A stretch of 64,000 nucleotides of DNA from Rhodoferax sp. (GCF_023700745.1 NZ_JAMPYG010000012.1:34939-98938), one strand, 5' to 3'. Positions 48,536 to 57,857 are shown, counted from the stretch's first letter. Program-made: numbers and translations. Notes: generated by a model not told the origin, from the letters alone.

Positions 48536-49340
48536 GGCTGCCCCAAACTTCGGTTTGCTCATTATTGGCGATGAAATTTTGTCGGGCAAACGGGCCGACA
48601 AACATTTGCCCAAGATGATCGAATTGCTCAAGGAGCGGGGCTTGTCGTTGGCCTATGCCGAATATGTGGGTGACGATCCTGAGCGCATCACCGCAGTCTT
48701 GCAGCGCGCTTTTGAGTCGGGTGATGTGGTGTTTTCCACCGGCGGCATAGGCGCCACGCCAGATGACCACACCCGCCAGTGCGCTGCGCGTGCGTTGGGT
48801 GTGAACCTGGAACTGCATCCGCAGGCCAGGGTTTTGATTGAACAACGCATGCAGGAGTTGGCGCTGGAGCAGGGAAAGACCTACGACCCCACGCATGCCG
48901 ACAACCTGCACCGTCTCAACATGGGCGTTTTCCCGCAGGGTGCGCAGATCATTCCCAACCCCTACAACAAGATACCTGGCTTTAGTTGTGGCCATGTCCA
49001 CTTCGTGCCAGGGTTTCCGGTCATGGCCTGGCCCATGATGGCTTGGGTGCTTGACACCCATTACCCGGTGTTTTTTGCCAAAGATGCCTGGCAGGAGCGT
49101 TCGGTGATCGTTTTTGGTGCGATGGAAGCCACCCTGACCCCCTTGATGGAAGCCATTGAGCGTGATTTCACCGGCATCAAGGTGTTCAGCCTGCCCAGCG
49201 TTGACCATCCCGAATACGGTCGCCACATTGAGCTTGGGGTCAAAGGAGCGCCTGATGCTGTGGCCCCTGCGTTTGCCGCGCTGGTGGATGGGCTGGCACC
49301 ATTTAGGGTCAAATTAGGCCCTGAATTAGTGCGTTCATGA
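48492..49340 (+). CDS. CinA-like molybdopterin-binding domain protein
   Basis: A 282-residue protein with the MoCF-biosynthesis (molybdopterin-binding) fold at residues about 20-190: GDEILSGKRADKHLP, FSTGGIGATPDDHT and GFPVMAWPMM. It lacks the C-terminal deamidase domain of full CinA, so it is a short form. Such proteins are usually annotated competence/damage-inducible protein A, and their role is uncertain. The start is ATG 48492 inside the end of the EI24 gene. Confidence 0.88.
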   Translation: MHLTDPNPHRLTSPEAAPNFGLLIIGDEILSGKRADKHLPKMIELLKERGLSLAYAEYVGDDPERITAVLQRAFESGDVVFSTGGIGATPDDHTRQCAARALGVNLELHPQARVLIEQRMQELALEQGKTYDPTHADNLHRLNMGVFPQGAQIIPNPYNKIPGFSCGHVHFVPGFPVMAWPMMAWVLDTHYPVFFAKDAWQERSVIVFGAMEATLTPLMEAIERDFTGIKVFSLPSVDHPEYGRHIELGVKGAPDAVAPAFAALVDGLAPFRVKLGPELVRS

Positions 49341-49365
49341 GCTGTTGATCCGAGCCGTGATTTCA

Positions 49366-49382
49366 TGCACTAAATTGGTGCA
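49366..49382 (+). promoter_or_regulatory. NtrC-binding site upstream of glnA
   Basis: TGCACTAAATTGGTGCA differs from the enteric consensus TGCACTATATTGGTGCA at one base. It lies about 130 bases upstream of the sigma-54 promoter at 49512, as expected for an NtrC enhancer of glnA. Confidence 0.85.
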
Positions 49383-49511
49383 TTTGTGCCGATCTGTGTT
49401 ATACCAATGAAGGGTTTTAATTCATGTGCTCTGGCCACTGACCTATTTGAAAGTGTTGAAACTCAAGGCAAAATATGCCCCATGACGGATCTCGCCAGAA
49501 CCCGATGAATC

Positions 49512-49527
49512 TGGCACAAAACCTGCA
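49512..49527 (+). promoter_or_regulatory. Sigma-54 promoter of glnA
   Basis: TGGCACAAAACCTGCA has GG at 49513-49514 and GC at 49525-49526 with the exact ten-base spacing. It lies 49 bases before the glnA start. Confidence 0.8.
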
Positions 49528-49575
49528 TTCCCAATCCCATACCCCCTTTCAACAACTATTCCTTTGGAGTAACTA

Positions 49576-50991
49576 ATGGCCAAGACCGTCGCAGACGTGA
49601 TGAAGATGGTGAAAGACAACGAAGTCAAATTTGTTGACTTTCGCTTCACCGATACCCGTGGCAAAGAACAGCACGTCACCGTGCCTGTGTCCCACTTTGA
49701 CGAAGACAAATTCACTTCCGGTCATGCGTTTGACGGCTCGTCCGTAGCAGGCTGGAAAGGCATTGAAGCCTCGGACATGCAACTCATGCCCGACCCCAAC
49801 ACCGCCAACATCGATCCTTTCTTTGAAGAAACCACCATCTTCATGAGCTGTGACGTGATCGAACCCAGCGACGGCAAGGCCTATGAACGTGACCCACGCT
49901 CGGTAGCCCATCGTGCTGAAGCCTACCTCAAGGCCTCAGGCATGGGCGATACTGCCTACTTTGGTCCGGAGCCGGAATTTTTCCTGTTTGACGACGTGCG
50001 TTGGAACACCGATGCATCAGGTGCGTTCTTCAAGATCGATGACTACGAAGCGCCCTGGAACTCGGGCAAGAAAATGGAAGGCGGCAACCGTGGCCACCGT
50101 CCCACCACCAAAGGGGGTTATTTCCCTGTGCCTCCGGTGGACAGCACGCAGGACATGCGCGCTGAAATGTCGCTGATTCTGGAGTCCCTGGGCATCCCGG
50201 TCGAAGTGTTCCACCACGAGGTCGCAGCGCCTGGTCAATGTGAGCTTGGCACCAAGTTCAGCACCCTGGTTGAGCGCGCCGACTGGACCCAGGTCCTCAA
50301 GTACGTGGTACAAAACGTGGCCAATGCCTATGGCAAAACCGCCACCTTCATGCCCAAACCCATTGTTGGCGACAACGGTTCCGGCATGCACGTGCACCAG
50401 TCGATCTGGAAAGACGGCAAGAACCTGTTTGCCGGCGACGGTTATGCCGGCTTGAGCGACTTTGCCCTGTACTACATCGGCGGCATCATCAAGCACGCCC
50501 GTGCACTGAACGCCATCACCAACCCTGGCACCAACAGCTACAAGCGCCTGGTTCCCGGCTTCGAGGCGCCGGTCAAGCTGGCTTACTCGGCCAAGAACCG
50601 CTCGGCATCAATCCGTATTCCCTATGTTGCCAACCCCAAGGGTCGTCGTATCGAGGCACGTTTCCCCGATCCGCTGATGAATCCCTACCTGGGTTTCTCG
50701 GCCCTGATGATGGCCGGCCTGGACGGCGTGGAAAACAAGATCCATCCCGGCGAAGCCGCCACCAAGGACCTGTACCACCTGCCGCCCGAAGAGAATGCAC
50801 TGATTCCTACCGTCTGCCACAGCCTGGACCAGGCACTGGACTGCCTGGATGCCGATCGTGCCTTCCTGACCAAGGGCGGTGTCTTTACCGACGGCCTGCT
50901 CGATGCCTACATTGAACTCAAGATGGGTGAAGTCACGCGCTTGCGCATGGCCACGCACCCGATCGAATTCGACATGTACTATTCGCTGTAA
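49576..50991 (+). CDS. glnA: Glutamine synthetase (type I)
   Basis: A 471-residue enzyme that forms glutamine from glutamate and ammonia with ATP. Motifs: [15 protein letters not shown] near the start, [18 protein letters not shown] (metal ligands), [10 protein letters not shown] and [13 protein letters not shown]. The adenylylation Tyr400 is in [10 protein letters not shown]. The promoter region has an NtrC box and sigma-54 site, and glnL-glnG lie downstream, so the usual nitrogen control operates. It ends at a terminator. Confidence 0.98.
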   Translation: MAKTVADVMKMVKDNEVKFVDFRFTDTRGKEQHVTVPVSHFDEDKFTSGHAFDGSSVAGWKGIEASDMQLMPDPNTANIDPFFEETTIFMSCDVIEPSDGKAYERDPRSVAHRAEAYLKASGMGDTAYFGPEPEFFLFDDVRWNTDASGAFFKIDDYEAPWNSGKKMEGGNRGHRPTTKGGYFPVPPVDSTQDMRAEMSLILESLGIPVEVFHHEVAAPGQCELGTKFSTLVERADWTQVLKYVVQNVANAYGKTATFMPKPIVGDNGSGMHVHQSIWKDGKNLFAGDGYAGLSDFALYYIGGIIKHARALNAITNPGTNSYKRLVPGFEAPVKLAYSAKNRSASIRIPYVANPKGRRIEARFPDPLMNPYLGFSALMMAGLDGVENKIHPGEAATKDLYHLPPEENALIPTVCHSLDQALDCLDADRAFLTKGGVFTDGLLDAYIELKMGEVTRLRMATHPIEFDMYYSL

Positions 50992-51036
50992 GCAACTGCT
51001 CCGGGTTGTGCTTGGCAACCCTGGGGTCAAAAAAGG

Positions 51037-51060
51037 GGACGGCTCAGGCCGTCCTTTTTT
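51037..51060 (+). terminator. Rho-independent terminator of glnA
   Basis: GGACGGC, loop TCAG, GCCGTCC, followed by TTTTTT. It is a strong hairpin 45 bases after the glnA stop. Confidence 0.9.
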
Positions 51061-51147
51061 ATTGTGGGAAACTCACAACCCACCCCCGTGTGCAGGGATG
51101 CCATGGGATAGACATGCCGATGCTGATAAGAGAGGGCTTGAATTTCT

Positions 51148-51642
51148 ATGACAAAAATCACTTGGACCGGCTTGTTGCTGCTGGTGCTGTGTGCCAATGC
51201 ACAGGCTCAGGAGCGTATTTACCGTTGCGGCAATGTGTACACCAACACCGTGACGGAGGCGCAGGCCAAGAATTGCAAGTTGGTGGAGGGCGCCAATGTG
51301 ACGGTGGTGCAGGGCACGCGACCGACTCAGCCGAAAGCGCCAGTACAGGCCAGCGCTGCCAGTGCCGGCCCGCGTGTGGATACGCAGGAGCAAAAGTCGC
51401 GCGACTCCGATGCACGCCTGATTTTGCAGTCCGAGCTGAAAAAGGCCGAGGCGCGTCAAGCAGAGTTGCTCAAGGAATACAACAACGGCGAGCCAGACAG
51501 GCGTGGCGACGAGGCGCGCAATTACCAGCGCTATCTGGATCGTGTGGCTGAGCTCAAAGCCAGTCTGGCGCGCAACGAAAGTGACATGGCCGGGATTCGC
51601 CGTGAACTTGAGCGCCTGCCTGCCAGTCCGGCCGGACGTTAG
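51148..51642 (+). CDS. Exported DUF4124-type protein
   Basis: A 164-residue protein with a signal peptide (LLLLVLCANAQAQ, cleavage near residue 21). The start of the mature protein (ERIYRCGNVYTNTV, two Cys at 27 and 43) fits the DUF4124 domain, a small periplasmic module of unknown function. After a Pro/Ala linker it has a long charged coiled-coil (LILQSELKKAEARQAELLKE). It lies between glnA and glnL in many Burkholderiales, so the position is conserved, but its role is not known. Confidence 0.75.
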   Translation: MTKITWTGLLLLVLCANAQAQERIYRCGNVYTNTVTEAQAKNCKLVEGANVTVVQGTRPTQPKAPVQASAASAGPRVDTQEQKSRDSDARLILQSELKKAEARQAELLKEYNNGEPDRRGDEARNYQRYLDRVAELKASLARNESDMAGIRRELERLPASPAGR

Positions 51643-51702
51643 TCGTCTTCGGGGCTGACCTTGAAACTGGCTTTTCCAAAATACCGCGTCCCGACGGGCA
51701 GC

Positions 51703-52755
51703 ATGGTGACCCAGCGTTTTGGTGCCTTTGATTTATTGGCCACGCTGGTGGCCGTGGTGCAAAGTGACGGCACCGTCACGTTTGCCAACGCCGCCCTGGA
51801 AGATGCACTGGGCATTTCAAGGCGCACCATTGTGGGTTCGCATTTACCCGACTCGTTTACCGAACCTGCCCATTTGCAAACCGCTTTGCAGGGCGCGGGC
51901 AGCAACGAATTTGCGGCGCTGCGCTACGACGCCAAGCTGCTGCGTCTGGGTCGGGAACTGTTGCCGGTGCATGTCATCGTGACCCAAACCGAAAGCGCTG
52001 ACATCATTGTTGAGCTGTTGCCACTGGAACAGCAGGCACGCCAGGACCGTGAAGAGCGGCTGGCCGAGCAGGCCCAGGCCAACAAGGAGCTGATTCGCAA
52101 TCTGGCCCACGAAATCAAAAACCCGCTGGGCGGCATTCGGGGCGCTGCGCAGCTGCTGGAACTGGAAATGGCCCAGCCCGAACTCTCCGAATACACCCAG
52201 GTGATCATCCACGAAGCGGACCGTCTGCAGTCGCTGGTGGACCGTTTGCTGGCGCCGCATCGCCGGCCCCATGTGGTGGGGGACGTCAACATCCACGAAG
52301 TCTGTGAGCGGGTGCGTTCGCTGATTCTGGCGGAGTTTCCCAAAGGCCTGCAGGTGGTGCGTGACTACGACACCTCGATTCCCGAGTTCCGGGGCGACCG
52401 CGAACAGCTCATCCAGGCCCTCATCAACATTGCCCATAACGCGGCCCAGGCGCTGGCTGAGCGCATTGGTCAGGGCGATGCTCAAATTATTTTTCGTACC
52501 CGGGTGGCGCGGCAAAGTACTTTTGGCAAACAACGCTACCGGTTGGCATTGGAATTGCATGTGATTGACAACGGGCCTGGTGTGCCAGACTCGATCAAGG
52601 ACCGTATTTTTTACCCCTTGGTGTCGGGGCGGGAGGGTGGCTCTGGGCTGGGGTTGACATTGGCGCAAACCTTTGTCCAGCAGCACCATGGTCTGATCGA
52701 GTGTGACAGTGTGCCGGGCGCGACGGATTTCAAGATTCTGATTCCTCTGCCCTGA
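51703..52755 (+). CDS. glnL: Nitrogen regulation sensor histidine kinase NtrB
   Basis: A 350-residue soluble kinase, taken from ATG 51703. A TTG at 51661 would add 14 residues and cannot be excluded. A PAS domain covers about 5-110 (LLATLVAVVQSDGTVTFANAAL). The H-box is RNLAHEIKNPLGGIRGA (His136). The ATPase boxes are LINIAHNAAQAL, DNGPGVP and GGSGLGLTLAQ. It phosphorylates NtrC when nitrogen is scarce, under control of PII. glnG follows 78 bases on. Confidence 0.92.
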   Translation: MVTQRFGAFDLLATLVAVVQSDGTVTFANAALEDALGISRRTIVGSHLPDSFTEPAHLQTALQGAGSNEFAALRYDAKLLRLGRELLPVHVIVTQTESADIIVELLPLEQQARQDREERLAEQAQANKELIRNLAHEIKNPLGGIRGAAQLLELEMAQPELSEYTQVIIHEADRLQSLVDRLLAPHRRPHVVGDVNIHEVCERVRSLILAEFPKGLQVVRDYDTSIPEFRGDREQLIQALINIAHNAAQALAERIGQGDAQIIFRTRVARQSTFGKQRYRLALELHVIDNGPGVPDSIKDRIFYPLVSGREGGSGLGLTLAQTFVQQHHGLIECDSVPGATDFKILIPLP

Positions 52756-52833
52756 TCGCAAGGGGGTTGCAGTGCATCGCAAGGTGACTGCAAGTGATTG
52801 CGGTGAGGGTTCAACCTAAGGCAAGACAACGTA

Positions 52834-54327
52834 ATGAAGCCCATTTGGATCGTAGATGATGACCAGTCCATTCGCTTCGTGCTGGAAAAAGCGCTGCTGC
52901 GTGAACAATTGCCCAGCCGCAGTTTTACCAATGCGCGTGATGTTTTAACGGCCCTCGACGAAGACAAAGGGCCGCAAGTGCTGGTCAGCGACATCCGCAT
53001 GCCAGGCGGCTCGGGGCTGGATCTGCTCGACAAGGTCAAGGCCAAATACCCGGGCTTGCCGGTCATCATCATGACTGCCTACTCCGACCTGGACAGTGCC
53101 GTGTCCGCCTTTCAGGGCGGTGCCTTCGAGTACCTGCCCAAACCCTTCGATTTGTCCAAGGCGGTGGAACTGATCCGTCGCGCCGTCGAAGAAAGCCAGC
53201 GCGAGGAGGTGGTTGACGAAGGCATGGACGACACGCCCGAGATGTTGGGCCAGGCGCCCGCCATGCAGGATGTGTTTCGTGCCATTGGCCGCCTGAGCCA
53301 AAGCAACGTCACCGTCATGATCACCGGCGAGTCTGGCTCGGGCAAGGAACTGGTGGCGCGTGCGCTGCACAAGCATTCGCCGCGTGCCAACGGCCCGTTT
53401 GTCGCCATCAACACGGCCGCCATTCCCAAAGACTTGCTCGAATCCGAACTTTTTGGCCATGAACGTGGCGCCTTTACCGGTGCGCAAACCATGCGCCGCG
53501 GCCGTTTTGAGCAGGCCGATGGCGGCACGCTGTTTCTGGACGAGATTGGCGACATGCCGTTTGACCTGCAAACCAGGCTGTTGCGGGTCTTGTCTGACGG
53601 CCACTTTTACCGGGTGGGTGGCCACAGTGCGGTGAAAACCAATGTGCGTGTGATTGCTGCCACGCACCAGAATCTGGAGCAGCGGGTCAAGGAAGGCGTG
53701 TTTCGTGAGGACCTGTTTCACCGCCTGAACGTCATCCGCCTGCGCCTGCCTGCGCTGCGCGAGCGGCGTGAAGACATCCCCATGCTGACGCGCCACTTCT
53801 TGCAGCAAAGCGCGCGCCAGTTGGGGGTGGAGCCCAAGCGCATCTCCGATGCGGCGCTGGCGTGGCTTGGGCAGTTTGGGTTTCCGGGCAATGTGCGCCA
53901 GCTTGAAAACATGTGCCACTGGCTCACGGTCATGGCACCCGCGCAAGTGATTGAGCCTAAGGATTTACCGCCTGAAGTGGCAGTCACGGAAGCACCACCC
54001 GCCGTTGCGGTCTTGACCGGGTCCATGCCGGTGACTGAACCTTCTGCGCTGGGGCCGGTGCACGCTGAGATAGCCGTTTTGCAAAAACTGCCGGATGCGC
54101 CCGCTATGCCTGCGGCTGGCTGGGAGCAAGGTCTGGAATCCGAGGCCAGAGCCTTGCTTGCGACTGATCGCACCGACGTCTGGGACACCCTGACGGCCCG
54201 CTTCGAGTCGCGCCTGATTCAAGCGGCCCTGGCTGCCACCCGGGGCCGGCGTATCGATGCCGCGCAAAAGCTCGGCATTGGCCGCAACACCATCACCCGC
54301 AAAATCCAGGAACTTGGCCTGGAGTAG
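52834..54327 (+). CDS. glnG: Nitrogen regulation response regulator NtrC
   Basis: A 497-residue sigma-54 activator. The receiver domain has WIVDDDQSIR and phospho-acceptor Asp53 (VSDIRMPGGSG). The AAA+ domain has Walker A GESGSGKE, GAFTGA (212-217), LFLDEIGDMP and FGFPGNVRQLENM. The C-terminal Fis-type helix is KLGIGRNTITRKIQELG. It activates glnA through the box at 49366 and other nitrogen genes. Confidence 0.97.
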   Translation: MKPIWIVDDDQSIRFVLEKALLREQLPSRSFTNARDVLTALDEDKGPQVLVSDIRMPGGSGLDLLDKVKAKYPGLPVIIMTAYSDLDSAVSAFQGGAFEYLPKPFDLSKAVELIRRAVEESQREEVVDEGMDDTPEMLGQAPAMQDVFRAIGRLSQSNVTVMITGESGSGKELVARALHKHSPRANGPFVAINTAAIPKDLLESELFGHERGAFTGAQTMRRGRFEQADGGTLFLDEIGDMPFDLQTRLLRVLSDGHFYRVGGHSAVKTNVRVIAATHQNLEQRVKEGVFREDLFHRLNVIRLRLPALRERREDIPMLTRHFLQQSARQLGVEPKRISDAALAWLGQFGFPGNVRQLENMCHWLTVMAPAQVIEPKDLPPEVAVTEAPPAVAVLTGSMPVTEPSALGPVHAEIAVLQKLPDAPAMPAAGWEQGLESEARALLATDRTDVWDTLTARFESRLIQAALAATRGRRIDAAQKLGIGRNTITRKIQELGLE

Positions 54328-54338
54328 CGTCTAGAAGC

Positions 54339-54419
54339 CTGGGCGGCAAAGCGTTCTGCTGCGTGTCCCCCGCCCTGCGGGCTCCGCCTTTTACCTTCGC
54401 AGAACGCTCTGCCGCCCAG
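54339..54419. repeat. Long inverted repeat between glnG and xthA
   Basis: Arms at 54339-54359 and 54399-54419 pair over 21 bases with one mismatch: CTGGGCGGCA-A-AGCGTTCTGC against GCAGAACGCT-C-TGCCGCCCAG. The 39-base loop contains a smaller CCCGC/GCGGG pair. It sits between two convergent genes and may end both transcripts, or be a dispersed repeat. Only one copy was seen. Confidence 0.8.
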
Positions 54420-54424
54420 ACTCC

Positions 54425-55192
54425 TCAGCTGAGTTCGACCACGACCGGGGCGTGGTCACTGGGCCGTTCGTTTTTGCGTGGCGTCTTGTCGATCCAGCAG
54501 GCAGACACCTGGGGCTTGAGTGCAGCACTCACCAGAATGTGGTCAATGCGCAGGCCACGGTTGCGCCGGAAGCCAAAATCCCGGTAATCCCACCAGGAGT
54601 AGCTCTTGGCGGGTTGCGGAAACAGGCGGTGCGCATCGTTCAGGCCCAGCGCGATCAGGGCATTGAGCTCGTAGCGTTCCTCGTCGGTGCAATGGATCTG
54701 GTCGCGCATGCCCTCGGGGTCCCAGACATCGGCATCGTCAAAAGTGATGTTGAAGTCGCCCATCAGCACCAGCTGCGGGTGAGCGACCAGTTCTGTGCGT
54801 AGCCAGTCGCGCAGGCCCTTGAGCCATGCCAGCTTGTACTCGAACTTGTCGCTGCCGGGCTCCTGGCCATTGGGAAAATAGGCCCCCACCACGCGGATGC
54901 CGGGGGCGAAACTGGCACTGATGACGCGCGCCATGTCGTCGGAAAAACCGGGAATGTTGCGCACCACCTCGGTGGCAGGCGACTTGCTGATCAGTGCCAC
55001 CCCGTTGTAGGTTTTCTGGCCAAAACAGCTGGCGTGGTAGCCCGCCTCGGCAAAGGCCGCGTGCGGAAATTTGTCGTCGCTCATTTTGAGCTCCTGCAGC
55101 GCCAGTACATCAACCGGGTTGGCGTCAAGCCAGTCCAGTACCTGTGGCAGTCGCACGGTCAGTGAATTGATATTCCAGGTGGCAAGTTTCAT
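54425..55192 (-). CDS. xthA: Exodeoxyribonuclease III
   Basis: A 255-residue AP endonuclease/exonuclease. Motifs: MKLATWNINSLTVRL with Asn7, LALQELKMSDD (Glu metal ligand), VGAYFPNGQ, LMGDFNITFDD (Asp and Asn), LRIDHILVS, ERPSDHAPVVVE with the catalytic His. It acts in base excision repair. It is the last typical core gene before the defence island. Confidence 0.95.
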   Translation of the reverse strand: MKLATWNINSLTVRLPQVLDWLDANPVDVLALQELKMSDDKFPHAAFAEAGYHASCFGQKTYNGVALISKSPATEVVRNIPGFSDDMARVISASFAPGIRVVGAYFPNGQEPGSDKFEYKLAWLKGLRDWLRTELVAHPQLVLMGDFNITFDDADVWDPEGMRDQIHCTDEERYELNALIALGLNDAHRLFPQPAKSYSWWDYRDFGFRRNRGLRIDHILVSAALKPQVSACWIDKTPRKNERPSDHAPVVVELS

Positions 55193-55773
55193 GATTTGTT
55201 CTATGTTATTGATTTATAAGATAAATATTTAAATTTAAAGACTTAAATTTTATCCAGCTACCCATCTAGCTACCCACTTCAAGATGAGAGGAAAATTCAC
55301 GTTCAGTAATCTCCAATCTTGGTATTCATATTATCCCGTGGCATCCCATCGAATGCGATCAGCAATGGCGCGCCGCCTGTTACTTGGCCTTCAATCTGCA
55401 ACATTTGCTGAACAGTAGATTTGACCATTTCAGCGAATAGGGTGGTGACCATAGGGTTCATTGCACATCCAGCCGCTGGTGATTGGATGCCCTCTCAGCG
55501 TACTATGTAAGAAGCCATCGGTATGTTTGTTCCCAAAGTTCCGCATCACGGCAAATGGCTCTTAATGTGTGCTGCCGGTGACCGGGTGGTTGTTTTGACT
55601 GAAATACATATACATTTTTCGGACAAAATAACTTCGGCTTGCTTAGTTGCGTCTGACGATTTCGGGTGGCCCCCTTGGGGGAACGAATGAATCCACGTTA
55701 ATTTAACTAAATTTCGCACGATAACATCGTATATGTTATCGTGTCATTTTATTGTTATTAACTTGAGCTATCA
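55193..55773. other. 580-bp gap at the island border; no recognised gene
   Basis: The start is A/T-rich (55200-55260) unlike the flanking genes, which fits an island junction. Two weak small frames exist: a minus-strand 52-residue frame (55303-55461) beginning MNPMVTTLFAEMVKS, and a plus-strand 55-residue frame (55523-55690) beginning MFVPKVPHHG. Neither has a recognised domain or a convincing ribosome site. The right end (55717-55743) holds the operator of the toxin-antitoxin pair. No tRNA or attachment site was seen. Confidence 0.5.
55717..55743 (+). promoter_or_regulatory. Palindromic operator of the AbiE-like toxin-antitoxin pair
   Basis: CACGATAACAT, spacer CGTAT, ATGTTATCGTG is a perfect 11-base inverted repeat. 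It ends 30 bases before the GTG start of the antitoxin. AbiEi-type antitoxins bind inverted repeats in their own promoter and repress it, so this is the likely autoregulatory site. Confidence 0.65.
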
Positions 55774-56769
55774 GTGCTAGTCCTCGCTACTGCCGTTCGA
55801 CGTTACCTCTACGAGGTCTTGGGTGTTTCCACGCCAGATGTGAGGCCGTGGGCGCGTGTGAACGAACTGCCGTACTTTCTGCGGGACGCCTTCCAGTTCA
55901 GTGAGCTAGAACTGCTGGGGCATACCCTCGTGCTGGCGATGGGACGTGCTGAGCAGAAACAGTCTCTCGGCGAAGTTCGAACGTGGTTGGATAAGGTTGG
56001 GGCGATGGCTGGGCAGCCCGTGGTCTACGTCACAGATGCCTTGGCTTCCTACGAACGTCGGCGACTGATCGAGCAAAAGGTCCCGTTCATCGTTCCTGGC
56101 AACCAGCTCTATCTGCCGGACTTGGGCTTGGATCTGCGTGAATACTTTCGGCAGCGCTCCCCGGCTGCAGACGCCGCGTTAAGCCCTTCCGCGCAGGCCA
56201 TGCTGATCAAGGCCTTGCTGAACCAGCCTTGGCAGGCCGAGTGGCAACCCTCCAAGGTGGCAGTCGCCTTGGGCTACACGCCCATGACGCTATCGCGCGT
56301 GGTCAGGGAACTGACTGCGGCCGGGCTTGTTTCCGCGTTTACCGTAGGTCGGGCACGCTGGCTGCGCATGGAGCAAACGTCGCAGCAGACCTGGGAACGA
56401 GCAAAGCCTTTGCTGCGAAGTCCGGTCAAGCGGATTGTCTGGGTGCTCCCCGAGGGTTTTGCAGCCAACCGGCCGGAACGGTTGGCGGGCTTGAGCGCAC
56501 TGGCGCGCTATTCGATGCTGGCCGAGCCCAAGTGGCCGGTGTACGCCATGAGCTCCGCGGAGTGGAAGTCTGCGGCAGACGCTGGCGTTCGTGAGTTGCC
56601 CGAACCGGTCGCCGGTGCACAAGAATGGCAATTGTGGAGCTACAGCCCGGCGCTGCTGCCAGGCGCGGCCACAGTTGACCCGCTCTCGCTGACGCTCAGC
56701 CTGCAAGACAACGCGGACGATCGCATCCAGCTCGCGCTGGACGAACTGAAAGGGCAACTGCCATGGTGA
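55774..56769 (+). CDS. Type IV toxin-antitoxin antitoxin (AbiEi-like), winged-helix protein
   Basis: A 331-residue protein from GTG 55774; a stop at 55759 rules out a longer form. Residues about 150-210 form a MarR-like winged helix (ALLNQPWQAEWQPSKVAVAL, then YTPMTLSRVVRELTAAGLVSA). The rest has no clear domain; the C-terminal part is where AbiEi proteins bind the toxin. It precedes a nucleotidyltransferase gene and overlaps it by seven bases, the AbiEi-AbiEii layout. It probably represses its promoter through the palindrome just upstream. The assignment rests mostly on the partner gene and order. Confidence 0.6.
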   Translation: MLVLATAVRRYLYEVLGVSTPDVRPWARVNELPYFLRDAFQFSELELLGHTLVLAMGRAEQKQSLGEVRTWLDKVGAMAGQPVVYVTDALASYERRRLIEQKVPFIVPGNQLYLPDLGLDLREYFRQRSPAADAALSPSAQAMLIKALLNQPWQAEWQPSKVAVALGYTPMTLSRVVRELTAAGLVSAFTVGRARWLRMEQTSQQTWERAKPLLRSPVKRIVWVLPEGFAANRPERLAGLSALARYSMLAEPKWPVYAMSSAEWKSAADAGVRELPEPVAGAQEWQLWSYSPALLPGAATVDPLSLTLSLQDNADDRIQLALDELKGQLPW

Positions 56770-57536
56770 GAGGGTTGGATATTTTTCAGAGTTGGTTTGC
56801 GGGTTACTCCAACCAGTACGTCTTGATCGGCGGCACGGCCGCCAGCCTGACCATGGAAGAGGCCGGGCTCGCGTTCCGCGCCACGAAGGACCTGGATATC
56901 GTCCTGCATGTCGAGGCGCTGACGCCGGCTTTTGTTCAGGCCTTCTGGAAGTTCGTTGAGACCGGTGGTTATGAGATTCGCCAGGCCAGTGACACTGGAA
57001 AACCAATCTTCTATCGTTTTCAGAAACCGGCCGACGAACGTTTCCCGGCGATGGTCGAGTTGTTCGCGCGAGCCCCCGACGGATTGCAGCCGGCCCAAGG
57101 TAGCCAACTTACACCGATACCGCTGGATGAAGCAGTCTCCAGTCTGTCCGCCATCCTGCTGGACGAGGCTTACTACGAGTTCATCATGGCGGGGCGCCGT
57201 GAAGTTGATGGACTCCCATGGGTGGGCGAAGACCGGCTGATCCCGTTGAAAGCGATCGCGTGGCTGGATTTGAACGCCCGCAAGGAGCAGGGTGCCAAGG
57301 TGGATGCAAAAGACGTGCGCAAACATCTCAACGATGTGCTGCGCTTGTCGCAACTGCTTGCACCAGCGACTCGCATTCCGCTGGTGCAAAAGATCGGCGA
57401 GGACATGATGCGGTTCCTCGTTGCGGTGGCGTCTGATACGTCTATCGATCCGAAAGCGCTGCAGCTTGGCAATGCGACGGTCGCCGATATAGTGGACCGC
57501 ATCGCCCAAGCGTATGAACTCAATCTGTCGAGATAG
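56763..57536 (+). CDS. AbiEii-like nucleotidyltransferase toxin
   Basis: A 257-residue protein. The nucleotidyltransferase signature is GGTAAS (23-28) and DLDIV (Asp43, Asp45), the metal-binding DxD. A later AbiEii-type element is KDVRKHLNDVLRL, after LIPLKAIAWLDL. In AbiE the toxin is a GTP-binding nucleotidyltransferase that blocks growth during phage attack. The family matches this layout, but the toxic target here is unknown. The start overlaps the antitoxin gene. The 102 bases that follow hold nothing recognised. Confidence 0.7.
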   Translation: MVRGLDIFQSWFAGYSNQYVLIGGTAASLTMEEAGLAFRATKDLDIVLHVEALTPAFVQAFWKFVETGGYEIRQASDTGKPIFYRFQKPADERFPAMVELFARAPDGLQPAQGSQLTPIPLDEAVSSLSAILLDEAYYEFIMAGRREVDGLPWVGEDRLIPLKAIAWLDLNARKEQGAKVDAKDVRKHLNDVLRLSQLLAPATRIPLVQKIGEDMMRFLVAVASDTSIDPKALQLGNATVADIVDRIAQAYELNLSR

Positions 57537-57638
57537 AGGCGACCGTCGTAGATCAGGGAGGTGAAGATTGTTTGAGGAGACGTTGAGAGTTGCCGGCCAG
57601 TTCGACGGAATGAATGTCGCTGCTCCGTTGGTGGCGAA

Positions 57639-57857
57639 ATGGACCAGGATGACTATATCGATCGGCAGTGCCCGATCGCCGATTGCGAGTTCTCTTTCAA
57701 GGTTCAAGTGGATGACTGGCTCGACAAGGTCAGCGATGAGGCTGTCCACTGTGCGTTTTTTGGGCACACGGCCGACAGTCAGCAGTGGTTCACGCACGAA
57801 CAGGTTGAGTATGCAAAAAAAGAAGCCTTGGCCAAGGTCAAGGGCATATTCGTGTGA
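57639..57857 (+). CDS. Small zinc-ribbon-like protein in the defence island
   Basis: A 72-residue protein, ATG 57639. The first knuckle is CPIADCEFSF (CPx3C). The second site reads CAFFGHTAD, where related proteins have a CPFCGH-type knuckle, so one cysteine is replaced by Phe and metal binding may be weakened. The C-terminus is helical with QWFTHEQVEYAKKEALAK. Its function is unknown. It lies between the AbiE-like pair and hamA, 47 bases before hamA, and may belong to the defence operon. Confidence 0.6.
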   Translation: MDQDDYIDRQCPIADCEFSFKVQVDDWLDKVSDEAVHCAFFGHTADSQQWFTHEQVEYAKKEALAKVKGIFV

